Below, piece by piece: positions 8,802 to 16,314 of a stretch of 64,000 nt of DNA. This stretch comes from Brevibacterium sanguinis (GTDB lineage Bacteria > Actinomycetota > Actinomycetes > Actinomycetales > Brevibacteriaceae): assembly GCF_003315415.1 (NCBI RefSeq), contig NZ_QNSB01000016.1:1-64000 (forward strand), read 5' to 3'. A model generated the notes under the pieces. The model worked only from the letters and a program-made list of their open reading frames with translations. It was not told the origin of the DNA and searched no databases. Position numbers and translations under genes: made by a program. Position 1 is the first letter of the stretch. Every line of letters begins with the position of its first letter.

Positions 8802-9152
8802 TCAGAACGCCAGCGCCTGGGCCCTGCGCCTGACCTCCTTGCGATTGCCCGCCCGGAGGAGGTCGATGGGGCGGCCGGGCAGCGAGTCGTCGGGAGTGAA
8901 GAGCCAGTCGATGGCCTCCTTGTCGCTGAACCCGGCGTCGCGCAGAGTGCTCAGGGTGCCCTTGAGGGGAGTGAGCACCGCCCCGTCGACGAAGAAGGCG
9001 GTCGGGACCCTCATCACCTTCGGGTCGCCGTGCTTGTAGCCGCAGATGGCGCCGTCCTCGAGAAGCCGGCGCACCTGGGTGAAGCCCATTCCGGTCGATT
9101 CGGCGATCTCTGGCAGTGTGGCCCAGTCCTGGACCAGTTCTTCGGTATTCAC
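8802..9152 (-). CDS. Rv2175c-family DNA-binding protein
   Basis: A 116-residue protein resembling M. tuberculosis Rv2175c, a winged-helix DNA-binding protein known as a PknL substrate. The N-terminal half is a helix-turn-helix (TLPEIAESTGMGFTQVRRL) and the C-terminal half carries a small helical domain (GFSDKEAIDWLF). As in M. tuberculosis it is encoded next to the pknL homologue, here separated by the LysM gene. A threonine near the N terminus is the phosphorylated site in the mycobacterial protein; Thr3 and Thr12 are candidates here. Its DNA targets are unknown. Confidence 0.88.
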   Translation of the reverse strand: MNTEELVQDWATLPEIAESTGMGFTQVRRLLEDGAICGYKHGDPKVMRVPTAFFVDGAVLTPLKGTLSTLRDAGFSDKEAIDWLFTPDDSLPGRPIDLLRAGNRKEVRRRAQALAF

Positions 9153-9314
9153 AGTCCCAGCCTAGCAATCGCGCACCGCGCCTCACACGCGCTCGGTGGT
9201 CGCGGACACGAAAAAACACGCCGCCATGCGGAGTCGAATGCCGAGTGACTCGTGCGGCTCTCGATAACCTGGAGTGTGACGCTTCCCCATCCGATTGAGT
9301 TCAACAGGTGACAG

Positions 9315-10538
9315 ATGACTAGCACGCGACGGAACCCTCAGATGCCCATCACCGCGGCCCCTGACATCCGTGCTGCCTCGAGGGTGAACTCGACGGGACC
9401 GATCCCCGGCCTCGATGACGGGCCCGTCCACCGCGACGATTCCGACACCGGCACCGCCGACACAGGCACCGCCGGCCCGCACGCCGTGGGACCGGACGCC
9501 GCCTCCGACTCCGACCCTCACACCACCGACCTCGGCACCGCCGACCCTGTCGCTTCCGGGGCCGCCGAGGCCTCGCCGGCCCATGCGCGCACCGGCACAG
9601 GACACCGCCGGGCCGCGGGGCAGTCCGCGGGCCCGAGCTGGATCTCCGGCACCGCCTCGGAGCCCGTGCCCGTCACCCACGGGGGCCGGACCTACAAGGT
9701 CAAGCAGGGCGACACGCTCTACGCGGTGGCGAGCAGGCACGGGGTCTCGGTGCCGGCGCTCGCCGAGCTCAACCGGATCTCCCCGCGGCAGAACCTGCAA
9801 CAGGGTCAGGTCCTGTCCCTGCCGGAGAAGAACGAGCTGCCCGACACGGACCCCTCGCACGTCGTGGCCCGCGGCGAGACGCTCGCCGGCATCGCCGCCC
9901 GGCACGGGGTCTCCCCCGGCGCGCTGCGTCGCGCCAACTCGATGGGCGAGTCCTCATTCATCACCGTCGGCGAGCTGCTGCTGCTCCGCGATTCGACCGC
10001 ACGCCGGCACCGTCCGCAGGTCTCGGCTCCCGCCGACCTCCCGCGCCTCGCGACGAGCGCGCAGACCCACGACGTGGCCCCCGAGGTTCTCCACGCGGCC
10101 CGGCTCAACAAGCGCACGCTGCTGGGGCGCCGGCATCCGGCTCCCGCGCAGGCCCGCCTGCTCGTGGCCCGCATCGCCGAGGACCTCGGTGCCGAACCGG
10201 AGCTCATGCAGGCGGTCGCCGCACAGGAGTCGGGCTTCCAGCACACCACCGTCTCCCCGGGGAACGCGATCGGGATCATGCAGGTGACCCCCCGCTCCGG
10301 CCGGTGGGCCAGCGACATCGCCGGACGCCCCCTCGACCTGCTCGACATCGCCGACAACATCGTCGCCGGCACGGTCATCCTCGGCTGGCTCATCGAGACC
10401 GCGGAGTCCGAGACCGAGGCCCTGGCCGGGTACTACCAGGACCTGCGCTCGGTCCGGGCCGATGGGGTCCTGCCCGAGACCAAGGCGTTCGTCCGTGCCG
10501 TCCAACTGCAGAGGCAGAGACTCAAGGAGGCGCTGTGA
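9315..10538 (+). CDS. LysM / lytic transglycosylase-like protein
   Basis: A 407-residue predicted peptidoglycan-binding enzyme. A disordered Asp/Thr/Gly-rich segment (about 30-110) precedes two LysM domains (about 124-171, YKVKQGDTLYAVASRHGV; and about 178-224, HVVARGETLAGIAARHGV). A C-terminal transglycosylase-like domain (about 285-400) has the catalytic-type Glu305 in AAQESGFQ and the downstream GIMQVTP motif. No clear signal peptide is visible, which is odd for a wall enzyme, so export may use another route or the true start may differ. AGGTGA precedes the chosen ATG. The stop overlaps the pknL start, tying it to the kinase. Confidence 0.87.
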   Translation: MTSTRRNPQMPITAAPDIRAASRVNSTGPIPGLDDGPVHRDDSDTGTADTGTAGPHAVGPDAASDSDPHTTDLGTADPVASGAAEASPAHARTGTGHRRAAGQSAGPSWISGTASEPVPVTHGGRTYKVKQGDTLYAVASRHGVSVPALAELNRISPRQNLQQGQVLSLPEKNELPDTDPSHVVARGETLAGIAARHGVSPGALRRANSMGESSFITVGELLLLRDSTARRHRPQVSAPADLPRLATSAQTHDVAPEVLHAARLNKRTLLGRRHPAPAQARLLVARIAEDLGAEPELMQAVAAQESGFQHTTVSPGNAIGIMQVTPRSGRWASDIAGRPLDLLDIADNIVAGTVILGWLIETAESETEALAGYYQDLRSVRADGVLPETKAFVRAVQLQRQRLKEAL

Positions 10539-12559
10539 GCACTCGCACGGACCCACTCATCGGCGTCGTGCTCAACGAGCGCTACCGCATCGACGCCAAG
10601 ATCGCCCGCGGCGGCATGGCCATGGTCTACCGCGGCACCGACCTGCGCCTCGACCGCGAGATCGCGATCAAGGTCATGCACGAGCACCTGATCAACGACG
10701 AGACCTTCGTCGAGCGCTTCCGGCGCGAGGCCATCAACGCCGGCCGGCTCACCCACCCGAACCTCGTCGCCATCCACGACCAGGCCCGCGACGGCGACAT
10801 CGTCTACCTCGTCATGGAGTACCTGCCCTCGGTGACCCTGCGCCGCGAACTCAAGCACCGCGGCACGTTCACCCCGCGCCAGGCGATCGTCGTCCTCGAC
10901 GCGATCCTCGCCGCCCTCGAGGCCGTGCACTCGACGGGGATCATCCACCGCGACCTCAAGCCCGACAACGTCCTCCTCGGCATCGACGGTCAGGTCAAGC
11001 TCGCGGACTTCGGGCTGGCCCGCGCGGTGACGACGGCCACGACGACGAAGACCCTCATCGGCACGGTGGGCTACGTCGCGCCCGAACTGGTCACCCGCAC
11101 CGGCGCCGATGCCCGCACGGACCTCTACACCGTCGGCATCATGTTCTACGAGATGCTCACGGGCATGCAGCCCTACACCGACGACGTGCCGATCCAGGTC
11201 GCCTACCGCCACGTCCACGACACCGTCCCCCCGCCGTCCGAGCAGGTCCCCGGCCTGAGCCCGCGACTCGACGCCCTGGTCCTGTGGGCGACGTCGAAGG
11301 ATCCGGCGGACCGTCCCGACGATGCCGCGCAGTTCCGTCACGCCCTCGCCGAGGCGCGCGCCGAGATGTCCGACGCCGACCTCGATCTCGGCGCTCCTGA
11401 GGTCGAGGCCGGTGAGCACGCTCCCGCCCTGACCGCGAGCATCGACCTCGGCACCGACGCGCCCAAGGAGAAGCGGTCCCGGACCGACGAGATCCCCTAC
11501 CTCGAGGACGATGAGGAGGGCCCCGCCGAGGCGAGCGGCGACGCAGTGCCCGAGGCGGACGACCGCGGGGCGAGCGATTCCGAGTCGGACGCGAAGTCAT
11601 CGGCCGCCGCGGATGGAGCAGTCGGCTCGTCGGCGCGTTCCGCCGGCGGTCTCTCAGCCGCCGCGAAGCAGACCGATTCGCGCGGGACGAGGGAGGACGA
11701 TTCCGAGGAGGCCGCAGGCTCCGCTGCTGCCGCCTCGGTGTCCTCCGCCTCGGCGGTCCCGACATCCGTGGCCTCGGCGAAGGGCGCGGGGACCCGGCGC
11801 CGCCGGTTGGCGACCACCGTCGCCGCAGGGGTCGTCGTCCTCGCCCTCCTCGCGTGGATGATCGTCGCCAACCTGCCCGCCCCCGCGGCGATCGTCCCGG
11901 GCGAGCTGGCGGGCAAGCAGGCCTCGGTGGTGACCTCGCAGCTCGAGGACACGGGCCTGACACCGCAGACCAAGGAGGTCTTCGACGACTCGGTTCCGGC
12001 CGGAGTCGTCATCGGCACCGACCCGGTGGCCGGTTCCGAGCTGGCGCCGGAATCGAACGTCACCGTCGTCGTGTCGAAGGGCGAGCAGCTCTTCCGCGTG
12101 CCGGAGCTCGCGGGGCTCGGCGCCGACGACGCGAAGGCCGCGATCGAGAAGGCCGGGCTCGCCGTCGGTGAGGTGACGACCGAGCACAGCGACGAGGTGA
12201 AGAAGAATGTCGTCATCTCGGCCTCGGAGAAGCCCGATGCGGAGCTCACCGGCGGCACGACGATCGACCTCGTCGTCTCCAAGGGACCCGCGCCGATCCC
12301 CGTCCCCGACGTCGAGGGGCTCAGCTACGACGCGGCCTTCGCCACCCTGACCAAGCGCGGATTCCGGGTGGGCAGGGAAGAGGTGTTCTCCGACACCGTG
12401 CCCAAGGGCGACGTCGTCTTCCAGTGGCCGAAGAGCACCGAGGCCAAGCCCTACGACTCCCTCGTCATCGTCCGCGTCTCCAAGGGCAAGGAGAAGAAGG
12501 ACGAGCCCAAGGACGACGAGAAGAAGGACGAGAAGAAGAAGGACGACGAGAAGAACTGA
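10535..12559 (+). CDS. pknL: PknL-like PASTA Ser/Thr protein kinase
   Basis: A 674-residue membrane kinase. The catalytic domain (about 13-275) has GGMAMVYRG, Lys46, HRDLKPDN (Asp140), DFG (Asp158) and VAPELV. A Ser/Ala/Glu-rich juxtamembrane linker follows, then one membrane helix (about 427-449) and three extracellular PASTA repeats (about 453-517, 518-583, 586-649), which in this class sense muropeptides or lipid II. The protein ends in a Lys/Asp/Glu tail. The GTG start overlaps the LysM stop (GTGA), with AAGGAGG 4 bases upstream. Synteny with Rv2175c-like and aroG genes supports pknL rather than pknB. A perfect terminator hairpin follows the stop. Confidence 0.94.
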   Translation: MSTRTDPLIGVVLNERYRIDAKIARGGMAMVYRGTDLRLDREIAIKVMHEHLINDETFVERFRREAINAGRLTHPNLVAIHDQARDGDIVYLVMEYLPSVTLRRELKHRGTFTPRQAIVVLDAILAALEAVHSTGIIHRDLKPDNVLLGIDGQVKLADFGLARAVTTATTTKTLIGTVGYVAPELVTRTGADARTDLYTVGIMFYEMLTGMQPYTDDVPIQVAYRHVHDTVPPPSEQVPGLSPRLDALVLWATSKDPADRPDDAAQFRHALAEARAEMSDADLDLGAPEVEAGEHAPALTASIDLGTDAPKEKRSRTDEIPYLEDDEEGPAEASGDAVPEADDRGASDSESDAKSSAAADGAVGSSARSAGGLSAAAKQTDSRGTREDDSEEAAGSAAAASVSSASAVPTSVASAKGAGTRRRRLATTVAAGVVVLALLAWMIVANLPAPAAIVPGELAGKQASVVTSQLEDTGLTPQTKEVFDDSVPAGVVIGTDPVAGSELAPESNVTVVVSKGEQLFRVPELAGLGADDAKAAIEKAGLAVGEVTTEHSDEVKKNVVISASEKPDAELTGGTTIDLVVSKGPAPIPVPDVEGLSYDAAFATLTKRGFRVGREEVFSDTVPKGDVVFQWPKSTEAKPYDSLVIVRVSKGKEKKDEPKDDEKKDEKKKDDEKN

Positions 12560-12565
12560 GTCCGA

Positions 12566-12609
12566 GCACGACGAAGGCCTGCACGCGAACGTGCAGGCCT
12601 TCGTCGTGC
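12566..12609. terminator. Terminator hairpin between convergent pknL and aroG
   Basis: A perfect 19-bp stem (12566-12584 with 12591-12609) closes the 6-base loop GCGAAC and starts 6 bases after the pknL stop. It lies between two converging genes and can serve both; no clear T-run is needed for such a stem in high-GC actinobacteria. Confidence 0.92.
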
Positions 12610-12657
12610 GAGGCGCACTGACCCTCGGTCACCGATCCGGCGGCCGATGGGCAGCGC

Positions 12658-14049
12658 TCAGCTGCGCCGCGTGAGGTACTCCGCGACCTGGAACGCCATC
12701 TCGAGCGACTGGTCGTGGTTGAGCCTCGGGTCGACCAGCGTCTCGTAGCGACGGCGCAGCCCCTCGTCGTCGATCTCGGTCGCGCCGCCCATGATCTCGG
12801 TGACGTCGTCACCCGTGAGCTCGACGTGCAGACCGCCGGGAACGGTGCCGGCCTCCTGGTGAGCGGTGAAGAACCGCTCGACCTCGGCCATGACGTCCTC
12901 GAAGCGGCGGGTCTTGTAGCCCGTGTTCGAGGTGATCGTGTTCCCGTGCATCGGGTCGCACACCCATGTGACCTGCGGGAGACGATCGCCGATGCCCTTG
13001 AGCAGCTTCGGCAGCGCCTCGGCGATCATCGAGGCGCCCATGCGGGTGACGAACGTCAGACGACCGGGCTCGCCCTCGGGATCGAGCTTCTCCGCCAGCG
13101 CCAGGGCCTCCTCGGCGGTGGCGGTCGGTCCGAGCTTGACACCGATCGGGTTGCGCACCTTCGACAGGAAGTCGACGTGCGCGCCGTCGATCTGGCGCGT
13201 GCGCTCCCCGATCCAGAGGAAGTGCCCGGAGACGTCATAGGCCTGACCGGTGCGCGAGTCGATGCGCGTGAGGGCACGTTCGTACTCGAGCAGCAGCGCC
13301 TCGTGGGCGGCGTAGAACTCGGTGGTCTTCAGCGCGTCGAAGTCGGCGCCGCACGCGTCCATGAACCGGATCGCGCGATCGATCTCACGGGCCATCTGCT
13401 CATAGCGCTGGTAGCCGGGGTTCGAGGTGAGGAAACCGCGGTTCCATTCGTGGACGAGGCGCAGGTCGGCGAAGCCGCCCTGAGTGAAGGCGCGGATGAG
13501 GTTGAGCGTCGACGCCGAGACCTGGTACGCCTGGACCAGGCGCGCGGGGTCGTGACGCCGGGAGTCCTCGGTGAACTCGAAGCCGTTGACGATGTCACCG
13601 CGGAACGCGGGCAGGGTGACGCCGTCGCGGGTCTCGGTGTCGGCCGAGCGCGGTTTGGCGAACTGCCCGGCCATCCGTCCGATCTTCACCACGGGCATCG
13701 AGCCGCCGTAGGTGAGGACCGCGGCCATCTGCAGCACGGTCTGGATCCGGGCGCGGATCCTGTCGGCCTGCGCACCGGCGAAGGACTCCGCGCAGTCGCC
13801 GCCGGCGAGGACGAACGCCTCACCTCGGGAGGCGGCGGCGATCCGCTGCTTGAGCACATCGGCCTCACCGGCGAAGATCAGCGGCGGCGAGCTGCGCAGC
13901 CGGCCCACCGCGTCCTCGAGGGCCTCCGGATCGAGATACGTCGGCTGCTGCAGCGGCTCCATGTCGCGCCAGTCGTCGAGTCCGCCGAGGTGGTCGGCGG
14001 TGGTGGCGATGTCCCTGCTGTCGAAGACGGGATCGGTGTGGAGGCTCAC
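12658..14049 (-). CDS. aroG: Class II DAHP synthase
   Basis: 3-deoxy-7-phosphoheptulonate synthase of the plant-like class II, the first committed step of the shikimate pathway, joining phosphoenolpyruvate and erythrose 4-phosphate. The length of 463 residues fits. Signature stretches include GGDCAESF, KIGRMAGQFAKPRS, CDPMHGNT and GGLHVELTGDDVTE. It is last in a minus-strand run after gcvH, the FHA gene and DUF151, 13 bases behind DUF151, and ends against the pknL terminator. The pairing with pknL is as in M. tuberculosis (Rv2176/Rv2178c), where aroG is regulated by aromatic amino acids and chorismate mutase binding. Confidence 0.96.
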   Translation of the reverse strand: MSLHTDPVFDSRDIATTADHLGGLDDWRDMEPLQQPTYLDPEALEDAVGRLRSSPPLIFAGEADVLKQRIAAASRGEAFVLAGGDCAESFAGAQADRIRARIQTVLQMAAVLTYGGSMPVVKIGRMAGQFAKPRSADTETRDGVTLPAFRGDIVNGFEFTEDSRRHDPARLVQAYQVSASTLNLIRAFTQGGFADLRLVHEWNRGFLTSNPGYQRYEQMAREIDRAIRFMDACGADFDALKTTEFYAAHEALLLEYERALTRIDSRTGQAYDVSGHFLWIGERTRQIDGAHVDFLSKVRNPIGVKLGPTATAEEALALAEKLDPEGEPGRLTFVTRMGASMIAEALPKLLKGIGDRLPQVTWVCDPMHGNTITSNTGYKTRRFEDVMAEVERFFTAHQEAGTVPGGLHVELTGDDVTEIMGGATEIDDEGLRRRYETLVDPRLNHDQSLEMAFQVAEYLTRRS

Positions 14050-14062
14050 GGTTGCTCTTTCT

Positions 14063-14545
14063 TCATGATTCGCTGCCGGTCTCGAAGTCCTCGGCGGAGA
14101 CGTTGTCGAGGAAGTCCCTGAACTGGGCGACCTCGTCCTCGTCGGCTTCGGGCGCTTCGATCCCGGCGTCTTTGAGTAGGTCCGAATCGACGTACACCGG
14201 ACACTGAGCGGTCAGTGCCAGGGTCACGGCGTCGGAGGGTCTGGCGGAGACCGATTTGCCGTCACTGGTGTGGATCTCCGCGAGGAAGATCTGACCGTCC
14301 TTGCCGGTGATCACCACGTCCGCGAGCTCCGCGTCATAGGCGCCGAGCACGTCGAGGAGGAGAGCGTGCGCCATCGGCCGTGGCGGGGTCAGCCCCCGCT
14401 GGGCGATGGACAGCGCATTCGCCTCGATGGCACCGACCCAGATGGGCAGGTAGTAGGCGGGTTCGGAGGCCTTGAGCAGAAGGATCGGCTGGTTGGCGGG
14501 CATCTCGATGCGCACACCGACGACTTCGACTTCGACGTTAGACAT
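14063..14545 (-). CDS. DUF151 / bifunctional nuclease family protein
   Basis: A 160-residue protein of the DUF151 family, whose best studied members are plant bifunctional nucleases. Visible features are VEVVGVRIEMPANQPILLL, the central LPIWVGAIEANA and SARPSDAVTLAL; the last 30 residues are acidic. In mycobacteria the family member follows gcvH, garA and a MerR regulator (Rv1826-Rv1829). Here the gene sits 10 bases after the FHA gene with no MerR gene between. A nuclease function has not been shown for most bacterial members. Confidence 0.9.
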   Translation of the reverse strand: MSNVEVEVVGVRIEMPANQPILLLKASEPAYYLPIWVGAIEANALSIAQRGLTPPRPMAHALLLDVLGAYDAELADVVITGKDGQIFLAEIHTSDGKSVSARPSDAVTLALTAQCPVYVDSDLLKDAGIEAPEADEDEVAQFRDFLDNVSAEDFETGSES

Positions 14546-14555
14546 TTTCCCCCGG

Positions 14556-15458
14556 TCAGGAGCGCGGACGCTGCTGGAAGATCATCCGGAACTTCCCGAT
14601 CTGAACGTCCGCGCCATTGTGCAGTTCGATGGAATCGATCAGCTGACGACCCACGTAGGTGCCGTTGAGCGAACCGGTGTCACGCAGGGTGAACCCGCTC
14701 GGGGTGCGGATGAACTCGGCGTGCTTGCGGGAGACGGTGACATCGTCGAGGAAGATGTCGGCATTGGGACTGCGTCCCACCGTCACCACGTCGGTGTCGA
14801 GAAGGATCTGCGAGCCGGAGTCCGGCCCGGAGACGACGACGAGCAGCGCGTCGGTCTCCTGCAGGCCGTCGAGATCCGGCACCGGGTGGATCTCACCGGT
14901 GTGGGGATCGAGGATCCCCTGGAACGGCTGCTGGTTCGGCTGGTTCTGCTGACCGGGGCCCTGCTGTCCCTGGTCCTGCTGCCCTCCGTAGGACTGCTGA
15001 TCGGGATACGGCTGACCCTGGTTCGGCTGCCCCTGATGGGGATGCGCCCCACCCTGGTCCGCGGACTGCGGCCCATCGGTCTGGTACGGCTGGTAGGAGC
15101 CCTGATCGTTCCGCCCGTGCGGAGCCGTCTCGCCCGTCGGGTGGTCGGAGTGCCGACCCCGCCCGGAACCGCCGTACTGTTGGCCTCCCGGCTGGGAACC
15201 GTACTGCGGAGCCTGCGGAGCATTGCCCACGGCCTGCTGACCGTACGGCGGAGTGCCGCCCTGCCCCGGTGCCCCACCCTGCGGGCCGCCGGCGGCGCCG
15301 CCCGGGCCGTACTGCTCGGCCTCGACCTGCCAGTGATTGCGCGTCTCCGCGTCCCAGTCACCGGCGCCAAACGGGAACTTCTTCGACTGCGGTGCCTGTC
15401 CGTTGTCGTACCAGGTCTGCGAGGGGCCCGGACGACCCTGTTCGTTGTTCTGCGACAT
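14556..15458 (-). CDS. FHA-domain protein, GarA/OdhI-like with long N-terminal extension
   Basis: A 300-residue protein. The last ~95 residues match the GarA/OdhI phosphopeptide-binding module: VTVGRSPNADIFLDD, TVSRKHAEF, LRDTGSLNGTYV, IGKFRMIF. GarA and OdhI inhibit 2-oxoglutarate dehydrogenase and related enzymes and are switched off by phosphorylation of an N-terminal ETTSVF motif. That motif is absent: the first ~175 residues are Gln/Gly/Pro/Tyr-rich and look disordered. Placement right after gcvH matches garA. I prefer the ATG at 15458, which shares one base with the gcvH stop and has GGAGG 4 bases upstream, over the GTG at 15461. Confidence 0.88.
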   Translation of the reverse strand: MSQNNEQGRPGPSQTWYDNGQAPQSKKFPFGAGDWDAETRNHWQVEAEQYGPGGAAGGPQGGAPGQGGTPPYGQQAVGNAPQAPQYGSQPGGQQYGGSGRGRHSDHPTGETAPHGRNDQGSYQPYQTDGPQSADQGGAHPHQGQPNQGQPYPDQQSYGGQQDQGQQGPGQQNQPNQQPFQGILDPHTGEIHPVPDLDGLQETDALLVVVSGPDSGSQILLDTDVVTVGRSPNADIFLDDVTVSRKHAEFIRTPSGFTLRDTGSLNGTYVGRQLIDSIELHNGADVQIGKFRMIFQQRPRS

Positions 15459-15862
15459 CACGCCTCCTCGCTTCGGATGAATTCTGTGTACTGCTCACTG
15501 TCGAGCAGCCCGTCGACCTGCCCGGGCTCGTCGAGCTCGACGAGGAACATCCAGCCGGCTTCGAACGGAGACGAGTTCACGAGTTCGGGCGTCCCGTCGA
15601 GTTCATCGTTGACCTCGGTCACGGTGCCGGAGACCGGAGCGATGAGGTCCGAGACGCTCTTCGTGCTCTCCACCTCACCGCAGGACTCGCCTGCGGTGAT
15701 CGTATCGCCGACGGCGGGAAGATCGACATAGACGACGTCACCCAGCTGATCCTGGGCGAAATCGGTGATACCCACACGGACAACGGCATTGTCCTCCGTG
15801 GTTCCGACCCATTCGTGGTCGCGCGAGTATCGCAAAGACACTGGATGATCCAGATCCGTCAT
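15458..15862 (-). CDS. gcvH: Glycine cleavage system H protein
   Basis: A 134-residue lipoyl carrier that shuttles the aminomethyl group between P, T and L proteins of glycine cleavage. The lipoylation site is Lys68 in VESTKSVSD; GDVVYVDLPAVGD and the C-terminal GWMFLVE are typical. The start at 15862 is set by AGGAG 6 bases upstream; the longer frame has no similarity to the family. It is the first gene of the minus-strand unit with the FHA, DUF151 and aroG genes. No glycine riboswitch is evident in the leader; a small hairpin (CCCCCA/TGGGGG, 15885-15908) lies just upstream. Confidence 0.95.
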   Translation of the reverse strand: MTDLDHPVSLRYSRDHEWVGTTEDNAVVRVGITDFAQDQLGDVVYVDLPAVGDTITAGESCGEVESTKSVSDLIAPVSGTVTEVNDELDGTPELVNSSPFEAGWMFLVELDEPGQVDGLLDSEQYTEFIRSEEA

Positions 15863-16032
15863 GTCGACTCCTCTTGGCTTGTTGTTCCCCCAAGCATAGC
15901 CGCCTGGGGGACGTTCATAACAATCACGAAACAGAAACGACAGACAGCTTCGATTCTGCACCGATCTGTGAGCCCGTTCTTCCGTGGCTACCTGGGATGA
16001 TACTAGTGATCGGGCGCTCGTGACACGCAATT

Positions 16033-16062
16033 TTGGCACTTCGCCGTCGATCGTTATAGGCT
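16033..16062 (+). promoter_or_regulatory. Promoter of tRNA-Pro
   Basis: TTGGCA at 16033-16038 is followed, 18 bases on, by TAGGCT at 16057-16062 (or 16 bases on by TATAGG). The tRNA begins 32 bases after the -10 box. Confidence 0.55.
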
Positions 16063-16094
16063 AGGTCTCGTTGCCTCACGAGGGGGTTCGGTAA

Positions 16095-16168
16095 CGGGCT
16101 ATGGCGCAGCTTGGTAGCGCGCTTCACTGGGGGTGAAGAGGTCGTGGGTTCAAATCCCGCTAGCCCGA
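16095..16168 (+). tRNA. tRNA-Pro (GGG anticodon)
   Basis: The cloverleaf folds by eye. The acceptor arms CGGGCTA and TAGCCCG pair fully, the D arm is GCGCAGCTTGGTAGCGC, the anticodon stem CTTCA/TGAAG encloses a 7-base loop with anticodon GGG, and the T arm holds GGTTCAAAT. The discriminator base is A and the 3' CCA is only partly encoded (ACC). The GGG anticodon reads CCC and CCU codons. Confidence 0.95.
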
Positions 16169-16175
16169 CCGTCTG

Positions 16176-16214
16176 ACGAGAGCCGTGACGTCCATGCGAT
16201 GTCACGGCTCTCGT
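16176..16214. terminator. Terminator hairpin after tRNA-Pro
   Basis: A perfect 14-bp stem (16176-16189 with 16201-16214; ACGAGAGCCGTGAC and its complement) with an 11-base loop begins 8 bases after the tRNA. Confidence 0.85.
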
Positions 16215-16275
16215 CCATTCACCGATGCTGACTCGTCCGTTCACGGATGCAGTCTCGTCCACTCACGGATCATCG
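16210..16275. repeat. Three 22-bp imperfect tandem repeats
   Basis: Units starting with CTCGTCC at 16210, 16232 and 16254 share the pattern CTCGTCC-N-(T/C)TCAC(C/G)GATG. The first overlaps the 3' arm of the tRNA terminator. They lie between the tRNA and the 3' end of the minus-strand antiporter gene and have no coding frame I can support. Confidence 0.75.
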
Positions 16276-16314
16276 GTGGGATCCCACCCGCCCCGTGACG
16301 GGGTGGATTCCGCC

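Noticed and set aside
15863..16000. Glycine riboswitch upstream of gcvH
   Set aside because: Only a small CCCCCA/TGGGGG hairpin is present; I could not find the conserved riboswitch core.
16095..16275. tRNA-Pro as an island integration site
   Set aside because: No integrase, no duplicated tRNA 3' end and ordinary genes on both sides; the nearby 22-bp repeats do not match the tRNA.
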